A program made the position numbers and the translations under genes. From positions 46,541,549 through 46,605,548 of the forward strand of contig CP136067.1 of assembly GCA_032622095.1 (NCBI GenBank): 64,000 bases of DNA, given 5' to 3'. This document shows positions 22,291 through 34,728 of the stretch, in pieces. This DNA is from Siphonodentalium dalli (Eukaryota; Mollusca; Scaphopoda; Gadilida; Siphonodentaliidae). Positions within the stretch are counted from its first letter, which is position 1. The number at the start of each line of letters is the position of its first letter. The notes under the pieces were generated by a model, which was given only the letters and a program-made list of their open reading frames with translations, was not told the DNA's origin and did not search any database.

Positions 22291-22786
22291 GTAGATATTT
22301 ATTGGAAGTCAATATATATTTTGTATTGCCCGGGAACAATACTTTTGAGTTAATTTCATCGATTGTCTTACGATTCCGTTTTCGAGGCATCGTTACGCGC
22401 TATGCAAATAACGTACTTCCAGTAAATCGTATTTCTTGTATTTGGAGTAAATCAGACGTCGTGTATTACGCCCGTCATGAGTTAGATCTCGATCTAGGTC
22501 AATCATGCTGTAAACTTGTCCCGTGTCGGGAGGGCTTGTCTGGGGGGGGGGGGGGTGTAAAATACCTAGACATGTAAATGTCTACCCCTGTGCGTGTCAC
22601 AATATCAGGAATATGGGGAGGGTCAGCTGCCAGAAGGCCGCGTCGTGTTTGGGGTGCGATCCTTCATGTATCGTCACACAGGTCACCTGACGGATTGAGT
22701 AGAGTTTTGGTAAACCTCATTTTTGAACTTTAACCCTTTTACCTTCATGATACTTACTATAGGAATGCTCCAATTTTGCATTTGGT

Positions 22787-23143
22787 TTATCTGTATGTGG
22801 AACTAGTATATATGTGTTTTTTATATTGTTTTTCCTCTTGATACTGACCATACAAATCATACAGAGTCTTTCGCCTTTCAACTCTGGCTTTCTTAGTTTT
22901 CAGCTGTTTTTTAAATTTTTTCAAGTACTCATCTGATTCCTTCATATTTTGCAGTGATTTTCCAACTTTACTGAGCAGTGATATTGGACAGTCCATATCC
23001 TGGCATAGATCATCAATGGAACCGGCAGTGCCAAGGTTAACATAATGACAGCTGGAAACATTTTCAGGTGTTGATGTACGAAAGGCTCTATTAAAGGCTT
23101 CCACCTTCTGCATATTTGTATTTCGCTTGGTACTCTCCAACAT
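22787..23143 (-). CDS. Hypothetical 118-aa lysine-rich protein (Q frame B, copy 3)
   Basis: Intact, unchanged relative to copies 1 and 2. Confidence 0.4.
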   Translation of the reverse strand: MLESTKRNTNMQKVEAFNRAFRTSTPENVSSCHYVNLGTAGSIDDLCQDMDCPISLLSKVGKSLQNMKESDEYLKKFKKQLKTKKARVERRKTLYDLYGQYQEEKQYKKHIYTSSTYR

Positions 23144-23186
23144 GGCTGGTCACAGTCTGTAATTTATACAGTCGCGTAGAATTTGC

Positions 23187-25924
23187 AACGCACGCTGCAC
23201 TAAACATGTGCCACACCCACTTATAATGCAGACTGCATCACAAAAAAGCACCAGGCCTACTTATATGGGCATACCTTGCCTGAAATAAACAATAATAATA
23301 ATAATAATAGCGCTCATTGCACTAAAATAGTGGCACGCCCACTTATAACGCACAATGCACTAAAAATTGTAACGCCCACTTAAAACGCACACTGCACCAA
23401 AAAGGTGTCACGCCCACTTATAACGCACACTGCAATAAAAGGTGCCACGCCCACTTATAACACACCTTTTTAGTGCAGTGGGCGTGACACTTTTTAGTGC
23501 ATTGTGCGTTTTAAGTGGGCGTGGCACTTTTTAGTGCAATGTCCGTTATATGTGAGCATGTCACTTTTTTTAGTGCAGCGTGCGTTATAAGTGGGCGTGC
23601 AAATATTATAGTACAGCGTGCGTTATAAGGGGGCGTGGCTGTTTTTAGTGCAGTGGGTGTTTTAAGTGGGCGTGGCACTTTTAGTGCAGCGTGTGTTATA
23701 AGTGGGCGTGGAACTTTTGCAATGCAGCGAGTATTTTAAGTGGGCGTGGCACTTTTTCAGTGCAGCGTGTGTTATAAGTGGACGTGTCATTTTTTTAGTG
23801 CAGCGTGTGTTATAAGTGAGGGTGGCACTTTTTTAGTCTTAGCGTGCGTTACAAGTGGGCGTGGCACTTTTTTAATTGCAGCTTGCGTTATAAGTGGGCG
23901 TGGTACTTTTTTATTGCAGCGTGCGTTATAAGTGGGCGTGGCGCCTTTTCAGTGCAGCGTATGTTATAAGTGGGCGTGGCACTTTTGCAATGCAATGCAG
24001 CGTGTATATTAAGTGGGCGTGTCACCTTTTCAGTGCAGCGTGTGTTATAAGTGGGCGTGTCATTTTTTTAGTGCAGCGTGTGTTATAAGAGAGCGTGGCA
24101 CTTTTTCAGTGCAGCGTGTGTTATAAGTGGGCGTGGCACCATTTCAGTGCAGCGTGTGTTATAAGTGCAGAGTGTGTTATAAGTGGGCGTGGCACTTTTT
24201 TAGTGCAGCGTGTTATAAATGCAGCGAGTGTTATAAGTGGGCGTGGCACTTTTTTTAGTGCAGCGTGTGTTATAAATGGGCGTGGCACATTTTCAGTGCA
24301 GAGTGTGTTATAAGTGGGCGTGGCACATTTTCAATGCAGCGTGTGTTATAAGTGGGCGTGGCATTTTTTTCAGTGCAGCGTGTGTTATAAGTAGGCGTGG
24401 CATTTTTTCAGTGCAGCGTGAGTTATAAGTGGGCGTGGCATTTTTTCAGTGCAGTGTATGTTATAAGTGGGCGTGGCACTTTTTAGTGCAGCGTGCGTTA
24501 TAAATGGGCGTGGCACTTTTTCTGTGCAACGTGTGTTATAACTGGGCGTGGTAATTTTTCAGTGCAGCGTGTGTTATAAGTGGGCGGGGTGTGGCACGTT
24601 TTTAGTGCAGCGTGTTATAAGTGGGCGTGGCCAGTGCAGCGTGTGTTATAAGTGGGCGTGGCACCTTTTCAACGCAGCGTGTGTTATAAGTGTGGCACCA
24701 TTTCAGTGCAGCGTGTATTATAAGTGGGCGTGACATTTTTTTAGCTCAGCGTGTGTTATAAGTGGGCTTGGCATTTTTTCAGTGCAGCGTGTGTTATAAG
24801 TGGCGTTGCACCTTTTCAGTGCAGCGTTTGTTATAAGTGGGCGTGGCACCTTTTCAGTGCAGCGTGTGTTATAAGTGCCACGCCCAATTATAACACACGC
24901 TGCACTGAAAAGTGCCACGCCCAATTATAACACACGCCGCACTAAAAAAGTGCCACGCCCACTTATAACATACGATGCACTAAAAAGGTGCCACGCCCAC
25001 TTATAACACACGCTGCACTAAAAAGGGCAACGTCCACTTATAACACACGCTGCACTGAAAAAGCGCCACGCCCACTTATAACACACGCTTCACCAAACAA
25101 ATGCCACGCCAAATTATAACACGCGCTGCACTGAAAAGGTGCCACGCCCACTTATAACACACGCTGCACTGAAAAAGTGCCACACCCACTTATAACACAC
25201 GCTGCACTAAAAAGTACCACGCCCACTTATAGCACACGCTGCACTGAAAATGTGCCACGCCCACTAATAACACACGATGCACTGAAAAAGTACCACACCC
25301 ACTTATAACACACGCTGCACTGAAAAAGCGCCACGCCCACTTATAACACACGCTTCACCAAACAAATGCCACGCCAAATTATAACACACGCTGCACTGAA
25401 AAGGTGCCACGCCCACTTATAACACACGCTGCACTGAAAAAGTGCCACACCCACTTATAACACACGCTGCACTAAAAGGTACCACGCCCACTTATAGCAC
25501 ACGCTGCACTGAAAATGTGCCACGCCCACTAATAACACACGATGCACTGAAAAAGTACCACACCCACTTATAACACACGCTGTAATGAAAAAGTGCCACG
25601 CACACTTATAACACACGCTGCACTAAAAAGTGCCACGCCCACTTATAACACACTCTACACTGAAAATTTGCCACGCCCACTTATAACGCACGCTGCACGT
25701 AAAAAGTGCCACGCCCACTTATAACACACGCTGCACTAAAAAAGAGCCACGCCCACTTATAACACACGCTGCACTAAAAAGGTGCAACGCCCTCTTAGAA
25801 CACACGCTGCACTTTAAAAGTGCCACGCCCACTTATAACACGCGCTACACTGAAAAGGTGCCACGCCCACTTATAACACGCGCTGCACTGAAAAAGTGCC
25901 ACGCCCACTTATAACAAACGCTGC
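23187..25924. repeat. Module R copy 3: ~38-bp satellite array
   Basis: Matches copy 2 almost base for base, except at about 24656-24690, where it keeps the unit CACCTTTTCAACGCAGCGTG that copy 2 has rearranged. Forward-to-reverse switch near 24875. Joins module S at 25924. Confidence 0.93.
23266..23309. mobile_element. 44-bp (AAT)n retroposon tail, R copy 3
   Basis: Orthologous to 13971-14014 by position within the array. Confidence 0.6.
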
Positions 25925-26240
25925 AAAAATAATTTGGCCAAAATTTTGGCAAGTGCATTTTTAATTACGGTATGTGAACTATCTGGTTATAAAACATCAT
26001 CGAAAGTGGGTTATTAGTTATACGAGTGCCAACTTACAGACAAAGGGAAACCCAATCAAGAAATATATCAACTTAGCGCGGTTAGCTGTGATATGTCAAA
26101 AGTTATATGTGATTTTCTTTAGTTTTCACAAAACGGTAATCCCCTGTTTCTGTCTTAATCAATATTTCATCAAACAGCTAATCGATCATGATTAAAATAT
26201 GTGTCGGGGGAAAAAAGCGACACCGACAATCTGTAATTTG

Positions 26241-26331
26241 TAACATGCTCTGATTGTAGATACCATCACTTTGCACGAAATAGTTTTGCTATTTCGTGCA
26301 AAGTGATGGTATCTACAATCAGAGCATGTTA
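26241..26331. repeat. Perfect 43-bp-stem hairpin, S copy 2
   Basis: No change in stem or loop relative to 16935-17025. Confidence 0.9.
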
Positions 26332-27188
26332 ATTGTTTTTACAGTTAATCTCCCCTTTGTCGTTTGGATTATGGACGCATGGTCGCATGCACTCATTTTA
26401 ACAATGCATATTAATGGCGACATTATTATGCCCCCGACTTGAAGTCGGCGGGTATATAGTTGACGTCTCCGTCCGTACACACATTTTGCATTATTGTTCA
26501 GCAACCGCTGGGCAGATTTAGCTGATATTTGGTATGGTGATAGAGCAGCATGGGGGAACAGCTACATGCATAGCGCGGGTTTCGTCCACCCATTTTTACC
26601 AGAGTTATGGCCCTTTTTTTTTACTTTTTTTGGTTTCCAGATGATAGCGTGAGCTTTGGTGGTACGATTGCAAATCCCGTATTTTTGTGGATCAGTTATA
26701 TGAAAATACATGTCAAGTTAGAATTTGGGTATGATCTGATGATTTTTGCCAGAGTAATGGCCGTTTTTTCAACTTAGAAAATTTGAATTTTCGCTTGTTT
26801 TTGGGTTTCCGGATCGCTTGTTTTGTGGTTTTTAGTCAACATTTCTGTACGAACTTCTTTTGGAATGGTCATATAGACCTCCTCGGATATCCGCAGTTTC
26901 GTCCATGCTTAATCCAAATTGCTACACTCGGGGGCAAATGCCACGCGACAGCGTACCTCTTGTTTACTATGTCAGTATTTTATGACAAGCAAGTATAAGA
27001 CAATAGGTTTATCAGCGAATGTGAATGGCAACAGAGTAAACTGTGGCTCGTTGTTGTCAGCAAGGATACAGGGTGAAATAATATTTATGCTTTGATGAAA
27101 GATACTTGTAGATTGATGCCTGTGTATAGCAATATTAAACGTAGTTTCCGGGTGTCACTTAGATATTTATTGCTACTTTGATACTTAT

Positions 27189-29490
27189 TAGCTCAACTTA
27201 CTTTGTAAGTTTGAGCTATTGCCATGGTTTGGCGTCCGTCGTCCGTGTGTCCGTCAACAATTTCCTTTGCTGCGGGCTACAGGTCGTACCTTTGGTCTGA
27301 TCTTTATGAAATTTGTCATGAATGTTGACATTGACATGTAGATGGGAACGAGTCATTTTGGGGTCATTCGGCCAAAAAACATGGCCGCTGGTGGCCATCT
27401 TGGATTTCAAAATTCAATCCATTGGCGCGGGCTACAGGTCGTACTGTTCGTCTGATCATCATGAAATTTGTCATGGATGTTAATATTGACATGTAGATGG
27501 GAACGAGTGATTTAACGCCAGCAGCCATCTTGGATTTTACTCTTTGCATGACTAAATCCTTTGGTGCGGGCTACAGGTTGTAGCTTTGGTCAGAACTTCA
27601 TGAAATTTGTCATGGATGTTAACAATGACATGTAGATGGGAACGAGTGATTTTGGGGTCGTTCGGCCAAAAAACATGGCCGCCAGCAGCCATCTTGGATT
27701 TTACTCTTTGCATGACTAAATCCTTTGGTGCGGGCTACAGGTCGTACCTTTGGTCTGATCTTTATGAAATTTGTCATGAATGTTGATATTGACATGTAGA
27801 TGGGAACGAGTCATTTTGGGGTCATCTGGCCAAAAAACATGGCCGCTGGCGGCCATCTTGGATTTCAAAATTCAATCCATTGGCGCGGGCTACAGGTCGT
27901 GCTGTTCGTCTGATCATCATGAAATTTGTCATGGATGTTAATATTGACATGTAGATGGGAACGAGTGATTTTGGGGTCTTTCAGCCAAAAAACATGGCCG
28001 GCAGCAGCCATCTTGGATTTTACTCTTTGCATGACTAAATTCTTTGGCGTGGGTTACAGGTTGTAGCTTTGGTCAGAACTTCATGAAATTTGTCATGGAT
28101 GTTAACAATGACATGTAGATGGGAACGAGTGATTTTGGGGTCGTTCGGCCAAAAAACATGGCCGCCAGCAGCCATCTTGGATTTTACTCTTTGCATGACT
28201 AAATCCTTTGGTGCGGGCTACAGGTCGTACCTTTGGTCTGATCTTTATGAAATTTGTCATGAATGTTGATATTGACATGTAGATGGGAACGAGTCATTTT
28301 GGGGTCATCTGGCCAAAAAACATGGCCGCTGGCGGCCATCTTGGATTTCAAAATTCAATCCATTGGCGCGGGCTACAGGTCGTGCTGTTCGTCTGATCAT
28401 CATGAAATTTGTCATGGATGTTAATATTGACATGTAGATGGGAACGAGTGATTTTGGGGTCTTTCAGCCAAAAAACATGGCCGCCAGCAGCCATCTTGGA
28501 TTTTACTCTTTGCATGACTAAATTCTTTGGCGTGGGTTACAGGTTGTAGCTTTGGTCAGCACTTCATGAAATTTGTCATGGATGTTAACAATGACATGTA
28601 GATGGGAACGAGTGATTTTGGGGTCGTTCGGCCAAAAAACATGGCCGCCAGCAGCCATCTTGGATTTTACTCTTTGCATGACTAAATCCTTTGGCGCGGG
28701 CACAGGTCGTACCTTTGGTCTGATCTTTATGAAATTTGTCATGAATGTTGATATTGACATGTAGATGGGAACGAGTCATTTTGGGGTCATACGGCCAAAA
28801 AACATGGCCGCTGGCGGCCATCTTGGATTTCAAAATTCAATCCATTGGCACGGGCTACAGGTCGTACTGTTCGTCTGATCATCATGATATTTTTCATGGA
28901 TGTTAATATTAACATGTAGATGGGAACGAGTGATTTTGGGGTCGTTTGGCTAAAAAACATGTCCGCCAGCAGCCATATTGGATTTTACTCTTTGCATGAC
29001 TAAATCCTTTGGTGCGGGCTACAGGTCGTAGCTTTGGTCGGAACTTCATGAAATTTGTCATGGATGTTAACAATGACATGTAGATGGGAAACGAGTCATT
29101 TTGGGGTCGTTCAGCCGAAAAACATGGCCGCCAGCAGCCATCTTGGATTTTACTCTTTGCATGACTAAATCCATTGGCACAGGCTACAGGTCGTACCTTT
29201 GATCAGATCATTATGAGATTTGTAAAGGCTGAGATGGGAACAGGTCATTTTGGGGTAATTCTGAAAAAAACATGGCTGCCGGTGGCCATTTTAGAATTTA
29301 CTCTTTGCATCAATAAATCCTTTGGCACACCATAATCACCACATCCCTGATCCGATCATTATGAAACCTGTCATGAATTTTGATATTGACATGTACATCT
29401 AGTCTTACTTAGACATTTCAATTAGCACCTTTCCTAATTTCCTCCATTTACTGTCAACCATTAAATTATTCCCCTACCTAAGTTGAGCTA
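27189..29490. mobile_element. TIR-bounded tandem-repeat element, S copy 2
   Basis: Same termini and monomer order as 17882-20184, one base shorter. Confidence 0.65.
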
Positions 29491-30124
29491 CAGTGTCATT
29501 GACATTTTCATTAATAATATTTACTTGCTTTACTAACTCATTTTACCTTTGTCTGTGGTTAGTTTATACAGTAATATAACAAAGACCAAAAACGAGAATT
29601 TCCTTCAATTTCCCTAAGTATACCCTCAATTAAATTTGGCAAATATTTTTTAAATTTGGCAAAAATTAATTTCATTTCGCCAAAAATATGGCAAGAGAAC
29701 ATTTTGGTCCAGCGCGAACACTGATCACAATGCTCTTCGATGACCAAACTCCACAATAATCAGGATGAACATTGTATCTGTTACCACTTGCACGACGCTA
29801 GCATTAACCTTAGCAATCCAACACAAGGAGGAATTGCACCAAACTCAGCATCACCTTCAATGGACCAGCCTAGAGGGCGACTTGAGAGACATCTTTTCCC
29901 TATAATGTGCCACTTCTCCCTAATTTTGTCCCAGGGAGAAGTGACTTCTCTCTCAAAGATCAGTATGCCGATATCCATACAGCATATTTAAAGCATACAT
30001 GTACATGTGTATTTACTGATTATAATGGTATTGTTACTCACTACAATGGTTTTAAAATTGGGCTCTTGTGTTGCATAATACTGATTAGATCATTGAAGGG
30101 TGATGATGGGGTGTAATTTTAACT

Positions 30125-30547
30125 TCAGCCATTGTCACTTCTCCCTAATAACCAAAATGGAGAAGTGACTTCTCCTAAATTTAAAGCTCTAGGCTGATCC
30201 CTAATAAACTCATGCAAAACATCAACCGATGGAATGAAGGCAGCATTCAAACCGTTCAGTTCTGGATTTTTGAAAGGATGATGAATAACGGATGAGATTT
30301 TTGTGATATCCCAATGCAAATCAAGACAACTTTCCTCAACACTTGAATTATTGCCGCCATCAAACAATTCAGACTCAACAACAAAAGGAGAACTAAGTGA
30401 CTCAACAGGAGAACTAACTGACTCAACAGGAATAATCTTTGGAATAACTTTCTGAACACTACCTGGAGAAGCACCAAACTTTGCAACGCAGATGACTACC
30501 GATGCATAAGAATATGTGAATAAACTGCAGACAATTGTTCTAGACAT
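30125..30547 (-). CDS. Hypothetical 140-aa junction-spanning frame, copy 2
   Basis: Identical to 20818-21240; its presence shows that the same S-Q join exists twice. Confidence 0.33.
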   Translation of the reverse strand: MSRTIVCSLFTYSYASVVICVAKFGASPGSVQKVIPKIIPVESVSSPVESLSSPFVVESELFDGGNNSSVEESCLDLHWDITKISSVIHHPFKNPELNGLNAAFIPSVDVLHEFIRDQPRALNLGEVTSPFWLLGRSDNG

Positions 30548-32342
30548 ATTACAGCCGAATAGTTTTTACTCGTGGTAGATGAACATAAATCTTAATTTCA
30601 AAAGTGGCCTGTCCATTGCGAAACGGCAGCGTCCAGAATCGACAATCAAATCGAATATTCTGTAAACAGCGTCCGAAGTATAGTCCTAGCACAACTCCAT
30701 GATATTATATGAATATTCAGTTGATTGCAACAATACCGTTTTTGCGTTTCTAACTTTTCCAAATTGTCGAAATAGATTAGCAAAGTAACTTGAATTCGCC
30801 ATTAAGAAAACAAATGAGAAACACGTGGACTTGTTTACGTCTTTTGCCCTCAAGGTTATAGTACAGTAAATATAAAAATTACCCCCCTTGATGTGCTGTT
30901 AGCCCACACTCAAATCAGCATAGAATCACATATGGCAGCTAAATGGTTGATTAAGATTGGGATACAATTAATGCTAAAAAAAGAAAAAAAACAATGCCAC
31001 CATGGAAATATTATACCTGGATGAATATTGATCCAAGGTGGTGAAATAATCAACCTGGCATTTAATGGGGGTATGTTTGAAAAATTGATGATGATTTTTT
31101 GTGCGGAATTAGGGTAGTATCAAAAGCGGTAAATTTGAAGATGGAAAAAGCACATGGACCTAATAATTTTTTTAGGCCATATTGGGTCCAAAGAGTCATT
31201 CTTCAAAATTTACTAGATTAGAAAATTCCAGCATTCACAAGGAATGGAGAATAGGCCTGGACATTAACACTGTCGCCTATGGAGAATAATTGGTGTACTG
31301 TACATAACCTATATAGGTCCTATAGTGATTTTGGACTCTGTGAGAGTTCCACAATATTTTGCCGTTCCCAGTTTTTTCTAGCACCCATATGTATTCAAAA
31401 TGACTTCTTTAAATAATACGGACGGATTTTGGGCAGAATACGTTGCATATCTAGATTTTAAATGCACAACTGACATGGATAGTGGCTGTAAATTATGGGG
31501 TGGGGCCAACACTCGATTCGGCGTCAATTCAACCCTTGTGAGGCCTTCTAAAATTATGTCTTCACTTCCCAGTTATGCCACAGGGCGTGGATTATGAGTA
31601 GATATTTATTGGAAGTCAATATATATTTTGTATTGCCCGGGAACAATACTTTTGAGTTAATTTCATCGATTGTCTTACGATTCCGTTTTCGAGGCATCGT
31701 TACGCGCTATGCAAATAACGTACTTCCAGTAAATCGTATTTCTTGTATTTGGAGTAAATCAGACGTCGTGTATTACGCCCGTCATGAGTTAGATCTCGAT
31801 CTAGGTCAATCATGCTGTAAACTTGTCCCGTGTCGGGAGGGCTTGTCTGGGGGGGGGGGGGGGTGTAAAATACCTAGACATGTAAATGTCTACCCCTGTG
31901 CGTGTCACAATATCAGGAATATGGGGAGGGTCAGCTGCCAGAAGGCCGCGTCGTGTTTGGGGTGCGATCCTTCATGTATCGTCACACAGGTCACCTGACG
32001 GATTGAGTAGAGTTTTGGTAAACCTCATTTTTGAACTTTAACCCTTTTACCTTCATGATACTTACTATAGGAATGCTCCAATTTTGCATTTGGTTTATCT
32101 GTATGTGGAACTAGTATATATGTGTTTTTTATATTGTTTTTCCTCTTGATACTGACCATACAAATCATACAGAGTCTTTCGCCTTTCAACTCTGGCTTTC
32201 TTAGTTTTCAGCTGTTTTTTAAATTTTTTCAAGTACTCATCTGATTCCTTCATATTTTGCAGTGATTTTCCAACTTTACTGAGCAGTGATATTGGACAGT
32301 CCATATCCTGGCATAGATCATCAATGGAACCGGCAGTGCCAA
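30508..32342. repeat. Module Q copy 4, left part
   Basis: Continues the tandem array. It is interrupted after GGCAGTGCCAA by the 7.4-kb insertion and resumes at 39759. Confidence 0.9.
31382..31597 (+). CDS. Hypothetical terminal exon (Q frame A, copy 4)
   Basis: Unchanged relative to the other copies, and lies outside the insertion. Confidence 0.28.
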   Translation, partial: HPYVFKMTSLNNTDGFWAEYVAYLDFKCTTDMDSGCKLWGGANTRFGVNSTLVRPSKIMSSLPSYATGRGL

Positions 32343-32353
32343 CCCAGTGGGCA

Positions 32354-32880
32354 CATGACGTCATATTTACGTCATATTTACGTTAGACCCAAACGTTGGA
32401 TTTACGTCGGATTACGGTTGGATATGAAAGTTAGATAGACGTCATATTCTGACGTTGGATTTACGTTAGATCCAAACGTTGGATTTATGTCGGATTACGG
32501 TTGGATATGAAAGTTAGATAGACGTCATATTCTGACGTTTGATTTACGTTAGACCCAAACGTTGGATTTACGTTGGATTACGGTTGGATATGAAAGTTAG
32601 ATAGACGTCATATTCTGACGTTGGATTTACGTTAGACCCAAACGTTGGATTTACGTTGGATTATGGTTGGATATGAAAGTTAGATAGACGTCATATTCTG
32701 ACGTTGGATTTACGTTAGACCCAAACGTTGGATTTACGTTGGATTATGGTTTGATATGAAAGTTAGATAGACGTCATATTCTGACGTTGGATTTACGTTA
32801 GACCCAAACGTTGGATTTACGTTGGATTATGGTTGGATATGAAAGTTAGATAGACGTCATATTCTGACGTTGGATTTATG
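32354..32880. repeat. 83-bp tandem array (left end of insertion)
   Basis: About six units containing GACGTCATATTCTGACGTTG, GATTTACGTTAGACCCAAAC and GGATATGAAAGTTAGATA. Starts measured at 32438, 32521 and 32604 give the 83-bp period. A further unit sits inverted at the far end of the adjoining palindrome. Confidence 0.9.
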
Positions 32881-34362
32881 TCAGATTATGATGTTGAAAC
32901 TAACGTTGGTTGTAACAAAAATAACACATATATGTACAATTGATATTTATTCATGGCAGAAACTGCACGGGGTATATCCGGATAAGACAGCCATTGGTGG
33001 ATAAGACGACCATCGGAATTTTATTGCCTCCATGTCGTGATAATAACCACCTTTTGTTGTATTTACAGGTCCTTAATTAATTACTACTAAAGTGATTTAT
33101 GTTTATTGTACATTCAATAATATATATATTCTCCATGATTTGGTTACGCTGTTGTACGCTATGTGATTTATTTCGGACAAAACATTAACACATTTCAACT
33201 TATTTGATGATATTTCCATTTGGAATTGCATAATTGGTTTATAATAATATAACCAAATGTCTCTTGTCACATGTTGGGTATAATCTTCAATAATATTAGC
33301 ATTAATCCCCGAAAACGTGTTGTTAATACGACACATTGGCATTAATATAATGGTCGTGTTTATTTTTATGGATAATACGGCCATCGGGGGGAAAAAATCA
33401 TGCTGGATAATACGGCCATCGATAATGATCATGCATAAACAAGTCGGTGTTGTCGTTTTAAAGACACAAACATGTTATAATATGGCATTTAGTACACAAT
33501 GTTTAATCTGACGTTTAGTACAGCAATAAGGCGACAGGCAAGCAATACGTTATAATAATTGGTTAATTAATCATCGATGACGTATTAGCCTTCCTGCTAA
33601 GTTATTGCGATGGTCGTATTATCCGCTTCGATAAACAAGTCGGTTCTGTCGTTTAGAAAACACAGCATGTTATAATATGGCATTTAGTGCACACACAATG
33701 TGTACTTTGACATTTAATACAACAATAAAGTGACAGGCAAGCGCTACGTTATAATAACTGATAATAATCGTCTTTTAATCGATGGCCGTACTATCCGTCT
33801 GCAAAATTAAAGCGATGGCCGTATTATCCAAAAAAATAACACAATAATGGCAATTTGTCATATACAACTCGGGGATCAATGCTACTTGTTATTCAAGATT
33901 ATATCCAATATGCGATATAGAGGCATTTGGTTATATTATATCATAAGGACCGATTCTGCAGCTCCAAATGAAAATATCAAATAAGTTGAAATGTGTTAAT
34001 GTTTTGTCCGAAATAAATCACATAGCATGTACCAGCGTAACCAAATCGTGGAGAATATGTATATCATTGAATGTACAATAACCAGAAATCACATTAGTAG
34101 TAATTAATTAAGGACCTGTAAATACAACAAAATGTGGTTATTATCACGACATGGAGGCAATACAATTTCGATGGTCGTCTTATCCACCGATGGCTGTCTT
34201 ATCCGGATATACCCCGTGCAGTTTCTGTCATGAATAAATATCAATTGTACATATATGTGTTATTTTTGTTACAACCAACGTTTGTTTCAACATCATAATC
34301 TGACGCAAATCCAACGTCAGAATATGACGTCTATCTAACTTTCATATCCAACCATAATCCAG
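32824..34362. repeat. 1.5-kb imperfect palindrome
   Basis: Arms 32824 to about 33590 and 33595 to 34362 are diverged inverted copies: CACATATATGTACAATTGAT at 32926 pairs with ATCAATTGTACATATATGTG near 34240. The phrase GGATAATACGGCCATCG or its complement recurs at least six times. Near the centre a ~135-bp direct repeat (ATAAACAAGTCGGT.., at about 33435 and 33631) is embedded. Frames reported here are arm translations, not genes. Confidence 0.85.
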
Positions 34363-34363
34363 T

Positions 34364-34478
34364 AATAAAGGACCGGTAAATACAACAAAATGTGGTTATT
34401 ATCACGACATGAAGGCCATAAAATTTCAATGGCCGTCTTAATATCCACTGATGGCCGTCTTATTCGGATACACCCTGT
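34364..34478. repeat. Extra partial copy of palindrome arm
   Basis: GGACCGGTAAATACAACAAA through GTCTTATTCGGATACACCCT repeats about 34110-34215 in direct orientation with roughly 10% differences. Confidence 0.7.
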
Positions 34479-34493
34479 GAACTATATCACTGT

Positions 34494-34728
34494 TTAAACA
34501 GAACCGTCAATTTTCACGGCAATTTGGGGACCGGTTGGACTGTGAATTTTCACGGTCTTACCGTTAAAAAATTTACAGCCAATCCGTGAATTTTTCACGG
34601 TGTGTCCATTCTTGACTTTACAATTGAACTGTAGATTAAATGGCAACATGCCATATTTCCAACTAAATCCTGAAAAATTACCCATGATTCTGCTGTGGTT
34701 AAGTGGTCAATTACTTTACATTACTGTA
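34494..34728. mobile_element. Composite MITE fragment
   Basis: The first part has repeated CCGTGAATTTTTCACGG-type palindromes (34500-34605). The second (34641-34726) matches the right half of the TA-flanked MITE at 50477-50689, ending ..CATTACTG followed by TA. The left end of that family is missing. Confidence 0.55.

Larger units (their letters stand above)
21201..30507. repeat. 9.3-kb tandem unit Q-R-S, second copy
   Basis: 9,307 bases, near-identical to 11904-21200; module Q occupies 21201-23186. Confidence 0.9.
25925..30507. repeat. Module S, copy 2
   Basis: Same contents as 16619-21200; single-base indels in homopolymers near 26620 and 29645. Confidence 0.9.
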
